In this document: positions 33,314-42,228 of the stretch, piece by piece
Layout of the letters: every line of letters starts with the position of its first letter
Numbering within the stretch: position 1 is the first letter of the stretch
Assembly (NCBI RefSeq): GCF_036864975.1
Contig: NZ_CP104311.1
Span: 379,501 to 443,500 of the forward strand
Origin: Methylococcus capsulatus
GTDB lineage: Bacteria > Pseudomonadota > Gammaproteobacteria > Methylococcales > Methylococcaceae
Reading direction: 5' to 3'
DNA: 64,000 bases
Program-made: the position numbers and the translations under genes
Notes under the pieces: model-generated
What the model was told of the DNA's origin: nothing
Seen by the model: the letters and a program-made list of their open reading frames with translations, nothing else
Databases searched by the model: none

Positions 33314-34120
33314 TCAGCGCAGGATGTCGATGATCTTCAGCCGGTCGTCGTCGGACTGGTAACGGCCGAAGAACTGCGGGATGACGTGCCTGCGGATGGC
33401 CGCGGCCTGGCGGGAATCCGCGCCGAGAGCCGCGAGATCCAACAGGGGGGAATCTTCGGTATGGCATTTCGCGCAGGCCGGACCTTCCTTGCTCAATGGC
33501 GCATGCAGCCGGGCCTTGAGCCGCGCCCTGACGGCAAGATCGCCCTCCTGCCACTCGCGGCCGACCCGTTCGGCGAACGCCGTTCCAGGCAAGGCGAACG
33601 CGGGCTCGCCCCGGTGGAACGGCGCAATCTTGAATTTACCGTCGATCAGCACCGAATTATCGAGGTTCCGCCCGGTCCGGAACCGGCCGCCATCGGCAGC
33701 GGCCGGCTGACGAGCGGCATAGTCGAACCAGCGGTACTCCAGCCGCACGTCCTCCGGACGGAAGTGGCAGGTCTCGCAGGCGATGTAACGGCTGTGCATG
33801 TTGAGGAAACTGCGGGTCCGCAGCTTCTTGCTGTGCGGCTGGGGACGGTGACAGCCCTGGCAGTAGGTTTCGCCCTCCTTGAGCGGCGGCTCCATCCGTT
33901 TGTGGAACGGCGGCACGGCCATCTTTTCCCGGAACTTCACGTCCTTGTGCTCGCGTACCTGCTCCTCCGCCTTGCCGATGGCTTCCCGACTCGGCGTGGC
34001 CGACTCGACCCGCTGGACGAACAACGGCTCGGCGGCGAAACTCGCACCGCTATTGGCCCAGCACGAGAGGAACAGCACCAGACCCGCGGGTCCCAAGTTC
34101 ACCTTATCCTTCAACTTCAT
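33314..34120 (-). CDS. Triheme c-type cytochrome
   Basis: 268 aa from the ATG at 34120 (TTG 34126 is possible). A signal peptide ends near SFAA. Three CXXCH motifs: CQGCH near residue 88, CETCH near 116 and CAKCH near 219. The long stretch between the second and third lacks hemes and may form a separate domain. The small heme number suggests a shuttle between larger cytochromes. It lies between the cytochrome-flavoprotein fusion and the NHL cytochrome. Confidence 0.85.
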   Translation of the reverse strand: MKLKDKVNLGPAGLVLFLSCWANSGASFAAEPLFVQRVESATPSREAIGKAEEQVREHKDVKFREKMAVPPFHKRMEPPLKEGETYCQGCHRPQPHSKKLRTRSFLNMHSRYIACETCHFRPEDVRLEYRWFDYAARQPAAADGGRFRTGRNLDNSVLIDGKFKIAPFHRGEPAFALPGTAFAERVGREWQEGDLAVRARLKARLHAPLSKEGPACAKCHTEDSPLLDLAALGADSRQAAAIRRHVIPQFFGRYQSDDDRLKIIDILR

Positions 34121-34147
34121 CTCCAAGCACCGTTCAGCGAAACCGGC

Positions 34148-37093
34148 TCAATACACGTCGCGCAGATAGCGCCGGGAGGCGGCCATGGCCTCGAGGTATT
34201 CCTCAGCCTCCTCCTGCGTCTTCCCACCTTCCTGCATCACGATCGTCAGGAGCGTCCGATGGACGTCCTGGGCCATGCGCGAGGCGTCGCCGCAGACGTA
34301 GAAACAGGCCCCCTCCTCGAGCCAGGCGTACATCTCCCTCGCGTTTTCCAGCATCCGGGTCTGCACGTAAACCTTCCGCTCCTGATCGCGCGAGAAGGCC
34401 AGATCCAGGCGGGTCAGCACACCCCGCCGGAGTTTTTCCTCCCATTCCTCCCCATAAAGGTAATCGCTGGCACGGTGCTGGTCGCCAAAATACAGCCAGT
34501 TCCGGCCGCTGGCGCCGGTGACCTCACGCTCCTCGACGAAACCCCGGAACGGCGCGATGCCGGTGCCCGGCCCCACCATGATGAGCGGCGTCGCCGGGTC
34601 TTCGGGCAGGCGGAAATGTTTGTTCGGCTGCACGAAGATGGAAAGCCGCTCTTCGGGACCGATACGACCGGCCAGATAGGTGGAACAGACCCCTTCCCGG
34701 TTCCGGCCATGGGCGTGGTAGCGCACCGCGCCGACGGTGAGATGCACCTGGCCGGGGTGGGCTTTCATGCTCGAGGCGATCGAATACAGCCGGGGCGGCA
34801 TGCGCCGCAGGAGGTTGACGAAAGCCTGCGGCGGAACGCCCCGGAGCGGGAAATCCTCGACCAGATCGATGAGCTGCCGGCCCCACATGTAACCATCGAG
34901 GGGTGCGGGGTCGGGATCCGCCAGTAGGCCGGCCAGGACCCGGCTGTCGCACAGTTCCGCGTATTTCCCGACCAGCACCCGGCTCAGGCCGGTGATGTCG
35001 AGATGCTTGTAGAACGCTTCCCGCAGCGTGAGGGTCTCCTTGCCTAGGGTCACCTCGCTGTAGCCGTCGGCCCCCAAGGCGGCCAGCAAGGCTTCGACGT
35101 AAACGGGGTTGTTTTTCGGATAGACCCCCAGGGCATCCCCTGGCTCGTAGCTCAAACCGGAATCGCCGAGGTCGATTTCGATGTGGCGGGTTTCCTTGGC
35201 GGAGCCCTCCCCGTTGAGATTGACGTTGCGCAGGATCGCCGCCGGATAGGGATGGGTCTTGCCGTAGCCGGCCGTGATCGCCTGATTGGCCGGCTCAGCC
35301 GCCAGCGAGGGCTCGATGCCGGTATCGCCGATGATGGCCCGGCAACAGCCGAGCACGGCCTCGATCCAGGCCGCCGCCGCCTCCTCGAAATCGGCATCGG
35401 CATCGACGCGATCGAGCACCCGGCTCGCCCCCAGCCGCTGCAGGAAGGCATCGAAATCTTTCCCGGCCTTGCAGAAATGCTTGTAGCTGCTGTCGCCCAA
35501 GGCGAATACCGCGAATTTGAGATGCTCCAGCCGCGGCGCGGTTTCGGCATAGAGATAGCCATGCAGCTTCTCCGCCGGGATCGGCGGCTGGCCCTCGCCG
35601 TGGGTGCTGACGATGACGAACAGCAACCTTTCGTTGACGATTTCACGGGGATCGTAATCCGCCATGTCGGCCCGCTCGACGCTGTAGCCCCAGGACTTTA
35701 GCCGGACTTCGAGGTCGGCGGCGATGCCCTCGCCGTTGCCGGTCTGGGAGCCGAACAGGATGGTCAGCGAGGTAATGGGCGCGTCGGGCTCGACCACCGG
35801 CGCGGGGACCGGAGCGGCGGAAGGCGTCGGTCCGGCCAGCCGCTCCCGGATGCGCCGCCACAGGCCATCCTTGGCGGAGCCGCTGCCGATCATCATGCGC
35901 TGGAAGTGGTCGTAACCCACGACCTCGGTGACCGGCGCTTGCCGCGAACGCGACAGCGGCGAGAGGAAGCTCGATATCAGGAAAATCAGGCCGAGTGGCC
36001 CCAGCACCCAGGCGGCGGCGTACCAGGCCGAATCGAGGCGGGAGAAGTCCAGGGCGAAGGACAAATCCTCCATGCGCACGAAATCCAGGTCATGCAGGTC
36101 GGTGTTGAGGAATCCGAGATTGAGCGGGCTTTTCGCATAGCCATGGCAGCCGGCCTGCGAGCAGGTCTCGCCGAGCCGGTCGGGGTGGGTCGATGAATCC
36201 TTCGATTCGTCCCGCAGGACGCCGTGGCGGAAGCCGTCGGGCGCGTGACAGTCGATACAGCCCGCGCCGGCTTCGTCGTCGACCGCGAGGAGCCTGCCAT
36301 GCAAGGTCTTCGAGTAACTCTCGGCGGCGTGGGCGAAGCGGTAGCTGGCCTTTTTCCTTTCTTTGGTTTCCGGGTCTTGGATTTCGACCTTGGCCATGGC
36401 CTCAGGATTGCCGTGGCAATCCACGCACATGGCGTTGGCTTCCATCTTGTTGTAGTTCTTCCCGACCAGGCGGCGCAGGATGTGGCCGCTGAACTGATTG
36501 CGCCAGGTTTCGCCCTGGTGGCAGGTGCCGCACTCGGTCTCGGTGTGGTGCAGCTCCTGCTTGAACCGCTCCAGGTTGGCGTCCTTGATATACGGCGTGT
36601 TGGAATGGCAGCGCCGGCAGGAGGGATTCTGCTGGCCGGTCTCCTCCTCGAGGCGGTTGCCGCCATGGAAATCCTTGCTCGCGCCAGGCGCATGGCCGGA
36701 GCCGTGGACCGATTGCTTGAACTCGTCGACCACCGGCTTGTGGGTGAAGGACTTGTCCTTGGACGGCTCTTTCAGATGGCAGGACTCGGAGCAGTCCACG
36801 TAGCCTTCCTCCGGCTTGTGCGGATAGCGCTCGATCCTGCGGTGGCAGTCCTTGCAAGGCACGCTGCCATGCAGCGATCCGTAATAGTCGCTCTTGAGGA
36901 TGGTGGCGACCCGCAGCACGCCGTGGTCGTCCAGATATTCGAGCCCCGGCAGGCCATGGCAGGAGAAACAGCCGTCGGGATCGCTGTGCCGCTCGGCGGC
37001 CAGGACGGAACTGCACGCAACCAGCATCAGCCATGCCAGACACAGAGAACAGGCGTACCGCATCATCTTCGAATTCGAAAATCGCTGCCGCAT
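34148..37093 (-). CDS. Periplasmic multiheme cytochrome fused to cytoplasmic CysJ/P450-reductase-type flavoprotein
   Basis: 981 aa. Signal peptide (1-32). The heme domain, residues 41-330, has six CXXCH motifs, one CX3CH (CSESCH, 101-106) and one CX4CH (CSQAGCH, 311-317). One TM at about 357-380 is followed by basic residues, placing the C-terminus in the cytoplasm. Flavodoxin domain from 441: FMN loops SQTGNGE and STHGEGQPP. FAD/NADPH reductase domain: RLYSIASS, GVCSTYL, MVGPGTGIAPFRG, ending RRYLRDVY as in CysJ. It could pass electrons between NADPH and periplasmic hemes in one chain. ATGs at 37066 and 37063 are other possible starts. Confidence 0.9.
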   Translation of the reverse strand: MRQRFSNSKMMRYACSLCLAWLMLVACSSVLAAERHSDPDGCFSCHGLPGLEYLDDHGVLRVATILKSDYYGSLHGSVPCKDCHRRIERYPHKPEEGYVDCSESCHLKEPSKDKSFTHKPVVDEFKQSVHGSGHAPGASKDFHGGNRLEEETGQQNPSCRRCHSNTPYIKDANLERFKQELHHTETECGTCHQGETWRNQFSGHILRRLVGKNYNKMEANAMCVDCHGNPEAMAKVEIQDPETKERKKASYRFAHAAESYSKTLHGRLLAVDDEAGAGCIDCHAPDGFRHGVLRDESKDSSTHPDRLGETCSQAGCHGYAKSPLNLGFLNTDLHDLDFVRMEDLSFALDFSRLDSAWYAAAWVLGPLGLIFLISSFLSPLSRSRQAPVTEVVGYDHFQRMMIGSGSAKDGLWRRIRERLAGPTPSAAPVPAPVVEPDAPITSLTILFGSQTGNGEGIAADLEVRLKSWGYSVERADMADYDPREIVNERLLFVIVSTHGEGQPPIPAEKLHGYLYAETAPRLEHLKFAVFALGDSSYKHFCKAGKDFDAFLQRLGASRVLDRVDADADFEEAAAAWIEAVLGCCRAIIGDTGIEPSLAAEPANQAITAGYGKTHPYPAAILRNVNLNGEGSAKETRHIEIDLGDSGLSYEPGDALGVYPKNNPVYVEALLAALGADGYSEVTLGKETLTLREAFYKHLDITGLSRVLVGKYAELCDSRVLAGLLADPDPAPLDGYMWGRQLIDLVEDFPLRGVPPQAFVNLLRRMPPRLYSIASSMKAHPGQVHLTVGAVRYHAHGRNREGVCSTYLAGRIGPEERLSIFVQPNKHFRLPEDPATPLIMVGPGTGIAPFRGFVEEREVTGASGRNWLYFGDQHRASDYLYGEEWEEKLRRGVLTRLDLAFSRDQERKVYVQTRMLENAREMYAWLEEGACFYVCGDASRMAQDVHRTLLTIVMQEGGKTQEEAEEYLEAMAASRRYLRDVY

Positions 37094-37118
37094 CGGCGGG
37101 GATTCAAGTTCCTCGGGC

Positions 37119-38168
37119 TCAGTGCAGCCACACCACGGTCGCGAACAGGAACAGGGAAAAGGCAGCCACGATCACGCCATTGACCACCCGCCCCCAGTGG
37201 ATGACCCGGGCGGTCGGCGCCGGCTTCGGCTGCATCTCCACCATCGCCTGCCATTGCGGCTCTGGATGGATCTGGATGCCGCGCTTGATCCGCTTGGGCG
37301 TCTTGTTCCTGGGCGCGGTGGTCCATTCGATGGCATTCCAGTCGCAGGCATCGACGCAGTCGTGACAGGACATGCAGGAGAACTGATCGACCACGGCGAC
37401 CTTGTCCACCATCTTGATGGCGCCGCACATGCATTTCTTCGCGCATTCGGTACAGCCAGTGCAGCGCTGCTTATCGACCCGGATGTGGTGGGTGAAACGG
37501 AATTGCGCGCCCAGGCGGTTGACCAGTCCATCGATGGCGCCGATCGGGCAGAGGAACTGGCAGTAGGCGCGCCCCTTGCTGGCGAAGAAGCCGAGCAGGA
37601 ACAAGAGGGACAGATTGACCAGGCCGACGGTGGAAAAGATGAACGCTAGGCCGACGAAGCCACCGCTCAGTGCCTCGACGAAACGCGGCACGGTGATGAA
37701 GTTGCACAGCGTGCAGGCGCTGACGCCCAGCAGCGGCAGCAGCCCCATGTAGACCGCAAGGTAACCGTAACGGATCTGTACCTGCGGCAGCCCGCGATAC
37801 TCGATCTTCCAGCGGTCGTTCAGCATCCGGCTGACCAGCTCCGAGAACCCGCCGACCGGACAGATGAAGGAACACCAGATGCGCCCGAAGAAAAAGGTGA
37901 ACGTGATGATGACGAAGAAGGCCACCACGCCGATCAGAGCGACGGAGACGTGCATGAACAAATCGTCCCAGCTCATGCCGGGGAAATACAGATAGAAGCG
38001 GCGCATGCACAGCTTTCCGCACAGATCGGTGTTGCCGGCCAGGCCCGGCAGCACCGCCAGCGGCCCTAGAAACATTGCGCAGGATACGGCGATCCAGAAA
38101 TAGCGGTAACGCTGGATCTTCGGGACGGATCGGATTTTTTCGCTCAGTTTCGCGGTCAGGGCATTCAT
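37119..38168 (-). CDS. NapH/CcoG-like membrane-bound polyferredoxin
   Basis: 349 aa from the ATG at 38168. Several TM segments: about 24-45, 70-95, 150-170, 180-205 and 325-345. Two membrane CxxxCP motifs, CSFICP and CQFLCP, mark the NapH/CcoG/RdxA type. Two 4Fe-4S motifs on the cytoplasmic side are CTGCTECAKKCMC and CMSCHDCVDAC. Relatives take electrons from quinol or reduce cytochromes. It is likely the quinone-linked entry of this operon. It is 25 bp before the cytochrome-flavoprotein fusion, pairing two membrane electron inputs. Confidence 0.85.
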   Translation of the reverse strand: MNALTAKLSEKIRSVPKIQRYRYFWIAVSCAMFLGPLAVLPGLAGNTDLCGKLCMRRFYLYFPGMSWDDLFMHVSVALIGVVAFFVIITFTFFFGRIWCSFICPVGGFSELVSRMLNDRWKIEYRGLPQVQIRYGYLAVYMGLLPLLGVSACTLCNFITVPRFVEALSGGFVGLAFIFSTVGLVNLSLLFLLGFFASKGRAYCQFLCPIGAIDGLVNRLGAQFRFTHHIRVDKQRCTGCTECAKKCMCGAIKMVDKVAVVDQFSCMSCHDCVDACDWNAIEWTTAPRNKTPKRIKRGIQIHPEPQWQAMVEMQPKPAPTARVIHWGRVVNGVIVAAFSLFLFATVVWLH

Positions 38169-38196
38169 GGTCTTGCGCCTCGCGGTTGGGTTAGTG

Positions 38197-39129
38197 TCAT
38201 TCGTCGAACTGATGGCAGGCCAGGCACAGCTCACCGTTCTTCGCCGGCAGCCTCAGCAATACTTCCTTGTCGATCCGCCGGTATCCCAGCTCGAATCGTT
38301 GTCCGCTTTGTTCGCTTAAATTCTCCAGCCGCGCCTTCTTGTCTTCCCGCACCACCGCATCCCAGGGGTGCTCGCGGTAACTGACGCCGGTTTCCAGATC
38401 GGCGTCGGCCACCCGACCGGCGGCGGGATTGAGCGCATCGATGACGCCCGGCTGATGGGGAGCGTGGCAGGTCGGGCACATGACCTTGCCCTCCCGGCTC
38501 AGGGGCAGGATGATGCCGTAACGCGTCTTCGAGTCCTGCATATGGAGCTTCATCCGGGCGTCGGGTTTCGATTCCTGGTGTTCCAGCGCATTGAAGTGCG
38601 GCGTCTTCAGGTGGCACCCGTAGCAAAGATTTTCCGGCGGCAGCCGCAGCCGGTAATCCGCCGCACGCAGCGGCCGATCCCGCTCCCGGTGCACCTCCTC
38701 GTGACAATAGGTGCAGTGCTCCTCCTGGAGCTTGCCGTTCTTGTCCAGCATGATGTGGATGTTGGGACGCTTGAACTTGTCTTCCTCGTGGCATTCGTAA
38801 CAGAAGGTCTCCAGCTTGTCGTAAGGCCCGCCCCGCAGGAAATCCGGGAGGCTGCGGTCGATCCGCCGGTACGGCACCTTGTCGATGTCCTCGACGCCGT
38901 GGCAGGTCGGACAGCGCAGCTCGCGGTCCTCCCGCAGCGGCAGGCGTTTCGGCGTCTTCATCTCCTCGGGCAACACGACGCCGATGACGTGATGCAGGGG
39001 GGGCAGCTTCTTCGTCGTCGCGTAGCTGTCCTCGGCGCCCGCAGCCGTGATCGCGGTGCCGAGCAGCCACAGCAGCATTCCCGCCAGCCACCTGCTCGAT
39101 TCCGGCCACGCGCTCCGCCATCCCCTCAC
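38197..39129 (-). CDS. Hexaheme c-type cytochrome
   Basis: 310 aa starting at GTG 39129, which overlaps the preceding stop as GTGA and has AAGGGGGG upstream; the longer frame to 39165 is not needed. The signal peptide ends near AAGA. Six CXXCH motifs: CPTCH, CYECH, CTYCH, CYGCH, CPTCH and CLACH, the last four residues before the end. Periplasmic electron carrier. Encoded between the octaheme cytochrome and the NapH-like protein. Confidence 0.87.
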   Translation of the reverse strand: MRGWRSAWPESSRWLAGMLLWLLGTAITAAGAEDSYATTKKLPPLHHVIGVVLPEEMKTPKRLPLREDRELRCPTCHGVEDIDKVPYRRIDRSLPDFLRGGPYDKLETFCYECHEEDKFKRPNIHIMLDKNGKLQEEHCTYCHEEVHRERDRPLRAADYRLRLPPENLCYGCHLKTPHFNALEHQESKPDARMKLHMQDSKTRYGIILPLSREGKVMCPTCHAPHQPGVIDALNPAAGRVADADLETGVSYREHPWDAVVREDKKARLENLSEQSGQRFELGYRRIDKEVLLRLPAKNGELCLACHQFDE

Positions 39130-40124
39130 AATCCCCCCTTCACCGGTTCCCCGTGGGTGTGGCACTGGCTACAGTCCGAGGTGACGTCGTGCACGCCGGA
39201 CAGACCGTTGCCCGCGTCATACGCGCCTTCCTCGACCGACGGGTCCTCCATCCGGTGGCACAGCACGCAGAATTCGGCGTAGTTGCCGTCGTGGACGCGG
39301 GCCTTGTAAGCCTTGGGCAGCGTCTTCAGCAGCCGGTTCGAGCCCTTGCGGGTGTCGTCCAGGATGAGCTTGGGGTTGCGGGTTCCGTGCATGACGTGGC
39401 AGTCGGTGCAGGCGACCTCGTCCGCATAGTGGAACTTCTTGCCGCGCAATCCGCGGTACGGCCCCGTACCGCCGTTGACCCAGCCGTGGCGATCGATCTG
39501 GGTGTAGTCGTCCTCGATGGCCACCAGCGGATCGTTGAGCCCGTAGCCCGGCCTGGGCTTGATGCGAACGCCGACCGGCTGATGGTCGCGGTTGTGACAA
39601 CGCAGGCAGAAATCGGTATCGCTGGTGTACGGCGAGAAGCCGCCGGAGGCGTCGCGGATCGCGGTCAGATCCACGTCGCGTTCGAACTGGCCATCCATGT
39701 CCGGCTTGACGTGGCAGGTCAGGCAGTCGCCGTCACCGAGCGCGCGAATCTTCTTGACCGAGAAGTCGTGCTTGTGGGCGCCGCCTTGCCGGGGCGAGGT
39801 GGCCAGATCGGTGGTGTTGTGGCAGATGATGCAGCGCCTGGGCGCGTTGGTCCCGTTGGTGCCGTGGCAGCCGGTGCAGGTGGCCGTGCCTTTGTAGAGC
39901 ACCCAGTTGCGGATGTTGGGGGCCTTCTTGTGGATGTTCTGCAGAAAATGACAACTGGCGCAATTGGTCCGGCCCCAGGCGGTGCCGTCGCCGCCGTGTC
40001 TCGGCGTGAGCAGCAGGTTGCCGGTCACGGTCGACACCGTGTAGGCACCCGCGATCGCGGGACCGAGCACCACGAACCCGATCAGACACAGCCAGACCAC
40101 CCGACGCATCGCAATCGTTTTCAT
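39126..40124 (-). CDS. Octaheme c-type cytochrome
   Basis: 332 aa from the ATG at 40124, which overlaps the previous stop as ATGA and has GAGGA upstream. The signal peptide ends near AIAGA. Eight CXXCH motifs: CASCH, CTGCH, CIICH, CLTCH, CLRCH, CTDCH, CVLCH and CSQCH. High heme density (one per 41 residues) is as in periplasmic or trans-outer-membrane wires of the MtrA/OmaB kind. Close to the beta-barrel gene, so insertion into a porin sheath is possible. Confidence 0.88.
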   Translation of the reverse strand: MKTIAMRRVVWLCLIGFVVLGPAIAGAYTVSTVTGNLLLTPRHGGDGTAWGRTNCASCHFLQNIHKKAPNIRNWVLYKGTATCTGCHGTNGTNAPRRCIICHNTTDLATSPRQGGAHKHDFSVKKIRALGDGDCLTCHVKPDMDGQFERDVDLTAIRDASGGFSPYTSDTDFCLRCHNRDHQPVGVRIKPRPGYGLNDPLVAIEDDYTQIDRHGWVNGGTGPYRGLRGKKFHYADEVACTDCHVMHGTRNPKLILDDTRKGSNRLLKTLPKAYKARVHDGNYAEFCVLCHRMEDPSVEEGAYDAGNGLSGVHDVTSDCSQCHTHGEPVKGGL

Positions 40125-40732
40125 CGGAATCGGGTCCTCGCATGGCAGGTTTCGCAATAGATCTGGTTGTGGCAGCGTCCACAGTCCAACGTGTCGACCC
40201 GCACCCCGAGGCCATGGAGGGTGCGGTATCCCAGCGGGTGGTAGCCGGTGCCCATGGTGTCCCTGCGGAAATGGCAGTTGGTGCAGAAAGCCAGATCGAG
40301 ATGGCACTCCTTGCAAGCAGCTTCATCCCGGCGCGCGGCCTCGCCGTGGTGGTCGACATAGCCGAAACGGTGGTCTTCCGGCCAGATCTTGGTCTTGTCG
40401 TCGTGGCACAGGTTGCAGCGCCAAGGGCCACGCTGCTCGGTCACGTGGCAATCATGGCAGACCGCCTTGAGCGGCTCGTTGGCAATGGTGGTGAGCGGCT
40501 TGAGTTTGCTCGCGTCGGTGATCGCGTTGGGGGCGAAGGAATGGCACAGCATGCAGCTGTCGCCCTCTTCCTCCATCACCTCCATGTGGGCGTTGTGCGG
40601 ATAGCGGATGTCCGTGCGTTGCTCCCTCTTCTCCCACCACTTGGGGTCCTTGACCGCATCGGGCAGGTCGCCGGCGCCGACGAGGGGAGCAAGGAGCACG
40701 GTCCAGAGCAGAACCAGTATCAGCCGCGCCAT
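40121..40732 (-). CDS. Heptaheme c-type cytochrome
   Basis: 203 aa from the ATG at 40732, which shares one base with the barrel gene stop (TGATG) and has AAGGGA upstream; GTG 40735 is the other option. The signal peptide ends near VGAG. Seven CXXCH motifs in under 150 residues: CMLCH, CHDCH, CNLCH, CKECH, CTNCH, CGRCH and CETCH. This is the densest heme packing in the window, one per 29 residues, close to a minimal wire. Immediately follows the outer-membrane barrel gene. Confidence 0.88.
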   Translation of the reverse strand: MARLILVLLWTVLLAPLVGAGDLPDAVKDPKWWEKREQRTDIRYPHNAHMEVMEEEGDSCMLCHSFAPNAITDASKLKPLTTIANEPLKAVCHDCHVTEQRGPWRCNLCHDDKTKIWPEDHRFGYVDHHGEAARRDEAACKECHLDLAFCTNCHFRRDTMGTGYHPLGYRTLHGLGVRVDTLDCGRCHNQIYCETCHARTRFR

Positions 40733-42228
40733 CACATCCCTTTCGGTTTGAAGTTGTCGAAGTAATAGATCACCTGGACCGCCCCCAGGTACTCGTCGAG
40801 AATACGGGTATACCAGACGTAGCTCCCCGCGACGTTGAGCACGAGATTGTTGCGCAGCATGTAGAAAGCCTCGATTTCCGCGCCCACCGCCCGGTTGAAC
40901 CCATACAGGATCTTGTCCTCGAACCGCAGCGCGGTGTTCACCCGCATCTGGAGCCGGGAATTCACCGTGTGCGTGCTGCTGAGGTAGAAACTGCTCGCAG
41001 TTTCGGGCCCCAGGGACATGTAGTCGAACTCGCCGATCAGGCCGAAATTCGGATTGAAAACATAGTTCGCCCCGAGTTCGCCGCCGTAGCCGTCGTAACC
41101 TTTCCGGCTCGAAGCAAGTCCCCCGACGTAATAGTTGAAACCCTTCACCGGCTCGTGCTGGATGCGGGTCCGCGCCAGGGTCTGCTCGCCCAGCGCGTAA
41201 GCGCTGTAGAACTTTTCGCGGAAGGTCAGGATGGGATCGCGCGGCTGGAAGTACTCGTAGGAACTACGGACTCGCACGGCATTGGTCAGGTCGAGCTGGC
41301 CGTTGAGGCGGATGTTCTCGAACGCATCCCGGTCGGCCCGGTAGGTTCCCAGTACCCCCAGTTCGTAATCGCTGTCCCGCCAAAGCCCCAGCCGCCCCGC
41401 CCCGGTGGTGGCGAAATACAGGCGCTGCAGAGAGCTTCCCCAGGGCTTGGAACCGCCATAAGCCAAATCACTGCTGGCGACCGCGCCTTGCAGGCCGGTA
41501 GCGCCGATCAGCACCCCCGAATTCACGTTTCCGCTGGCGGATCCCCCATATCCCGTATACGGGGAATAGCCGAACGCGCTCTGGGACAGATCGCGCCAGA
41601 AATACTGGTAGCCGCCGCGCACGTCGATCCGGCTCAGGGAAGGCCCGTCGCTCCCCCAGCCCCAGTCCGGCGTCCATTGCGCCCGCCCCTCCAGCCCCCC
41701 GACGAACTTCCCCTCGACGCTGATCACGTGGTCGTATCGGCTGGGATGGCCGGCATAGGCATCGAATCCCCAGCCCTTGTCGGCGGCGGCATAGGCAACG
41801 GCGCCGCCATCGACCAGGTACAAACCCAGGTTGTCGGTGCGCTGGAAACGCCCCAGCTTGACCCGGGTGTTCAGGGAATCGAAACCCTTCTCGACGAAAG
41901 CCTGGTACAGCCCTGCCACGCCGCCGCCGTCGGGCTGATAACCGCTGCGCGTCACGAATTCCACGGCGCCGTGCAGATCCTCCCGGCTGTTGTCATAAAA
42001 CCCCTGGCCCCACAGCTCGCCGAACACGTGCGCATTTTGCAAGGTATAACGGTTGTCGACCTGGAGCTTGCTGCGCACCGAACCATGCCAGTTGTCGCAG
42101 CGGCCGGGGGAGGAACCCAGGCCGCAAAACAGCACGCAAATCAGCGGCAGGGCGATGCCTCCCCGACGCAAGGCCGAGGCAGCCCATAGCCCTCCGGCAT
42201 TCCCAAACCAGCAACGCCTCCGGACCAT
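40732..42228 (-). CDS. Outer-membrane beta-barrel protein, candidate porin sheath
   Basis: 498 aa from the ATG at 42228, which shares one base with the preceding cytochrome stop (TGATG) and has GGGAG upstream. A signal peptide of about 47 residues is followed by beta-strand-rich sequence with many Tyr/Trp/Gly, e.g. LNTRVKLGRFQRTDNLGLYLVDGG and FGYSPYTGYGG. The C-terminus is YYFDNFKPKGM, not the usual final aromatic residue. It lacks an N-terminal CxxC as in MtrB and is shorter (MtrB is near 700 aa). Its place inside a chain of multiheme genes suggests a porin-cytochrome conduit. Confidence 0.72.
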   Translation of the reverse strand: MVRRRCWFGNAGGLWAASALRRGGIALPLICVLFCGLGSSPGRCDNWHGSVRSKLQVDNRYTLQNAHVFGELWGQGFYDNSREDLHGAVEFVTRSGYQPDGGGVAGLYQAFVEKGFDSLNTRVKLGRFQRTDNLGLYLVDGGAVAYAAADKGWGFDAYAGHPSRYDHVISVEGKFVGGLEGRAQWTPDWGWGSDGPSLSRIDVRGGYQYFWRDLSQSAFGYSPYTGYGGSASGNVNSGVLIGATGLQGAVASSDLAYGGSKPWGSSLQRLYFATTGAGRLGLWRDSDYELGVLGTYRADRDAFENIRLNGQLDLTNAVRVRSSYEYFQPRDPILTFREKFYSAYALGEQTLARTRIQHEPVKGFNYYVGGLASSRKGYDGYGGELGANYVFNPNFGLIGEFDYMSLGPETASSFYLSSTHTVNSRLQMRVNTALRFEDKILYGFNRAVGAEIEAFYMLRNNLVLNVAGSYVWYTRILDEYLGAVQVIYYFDNFKPKGM

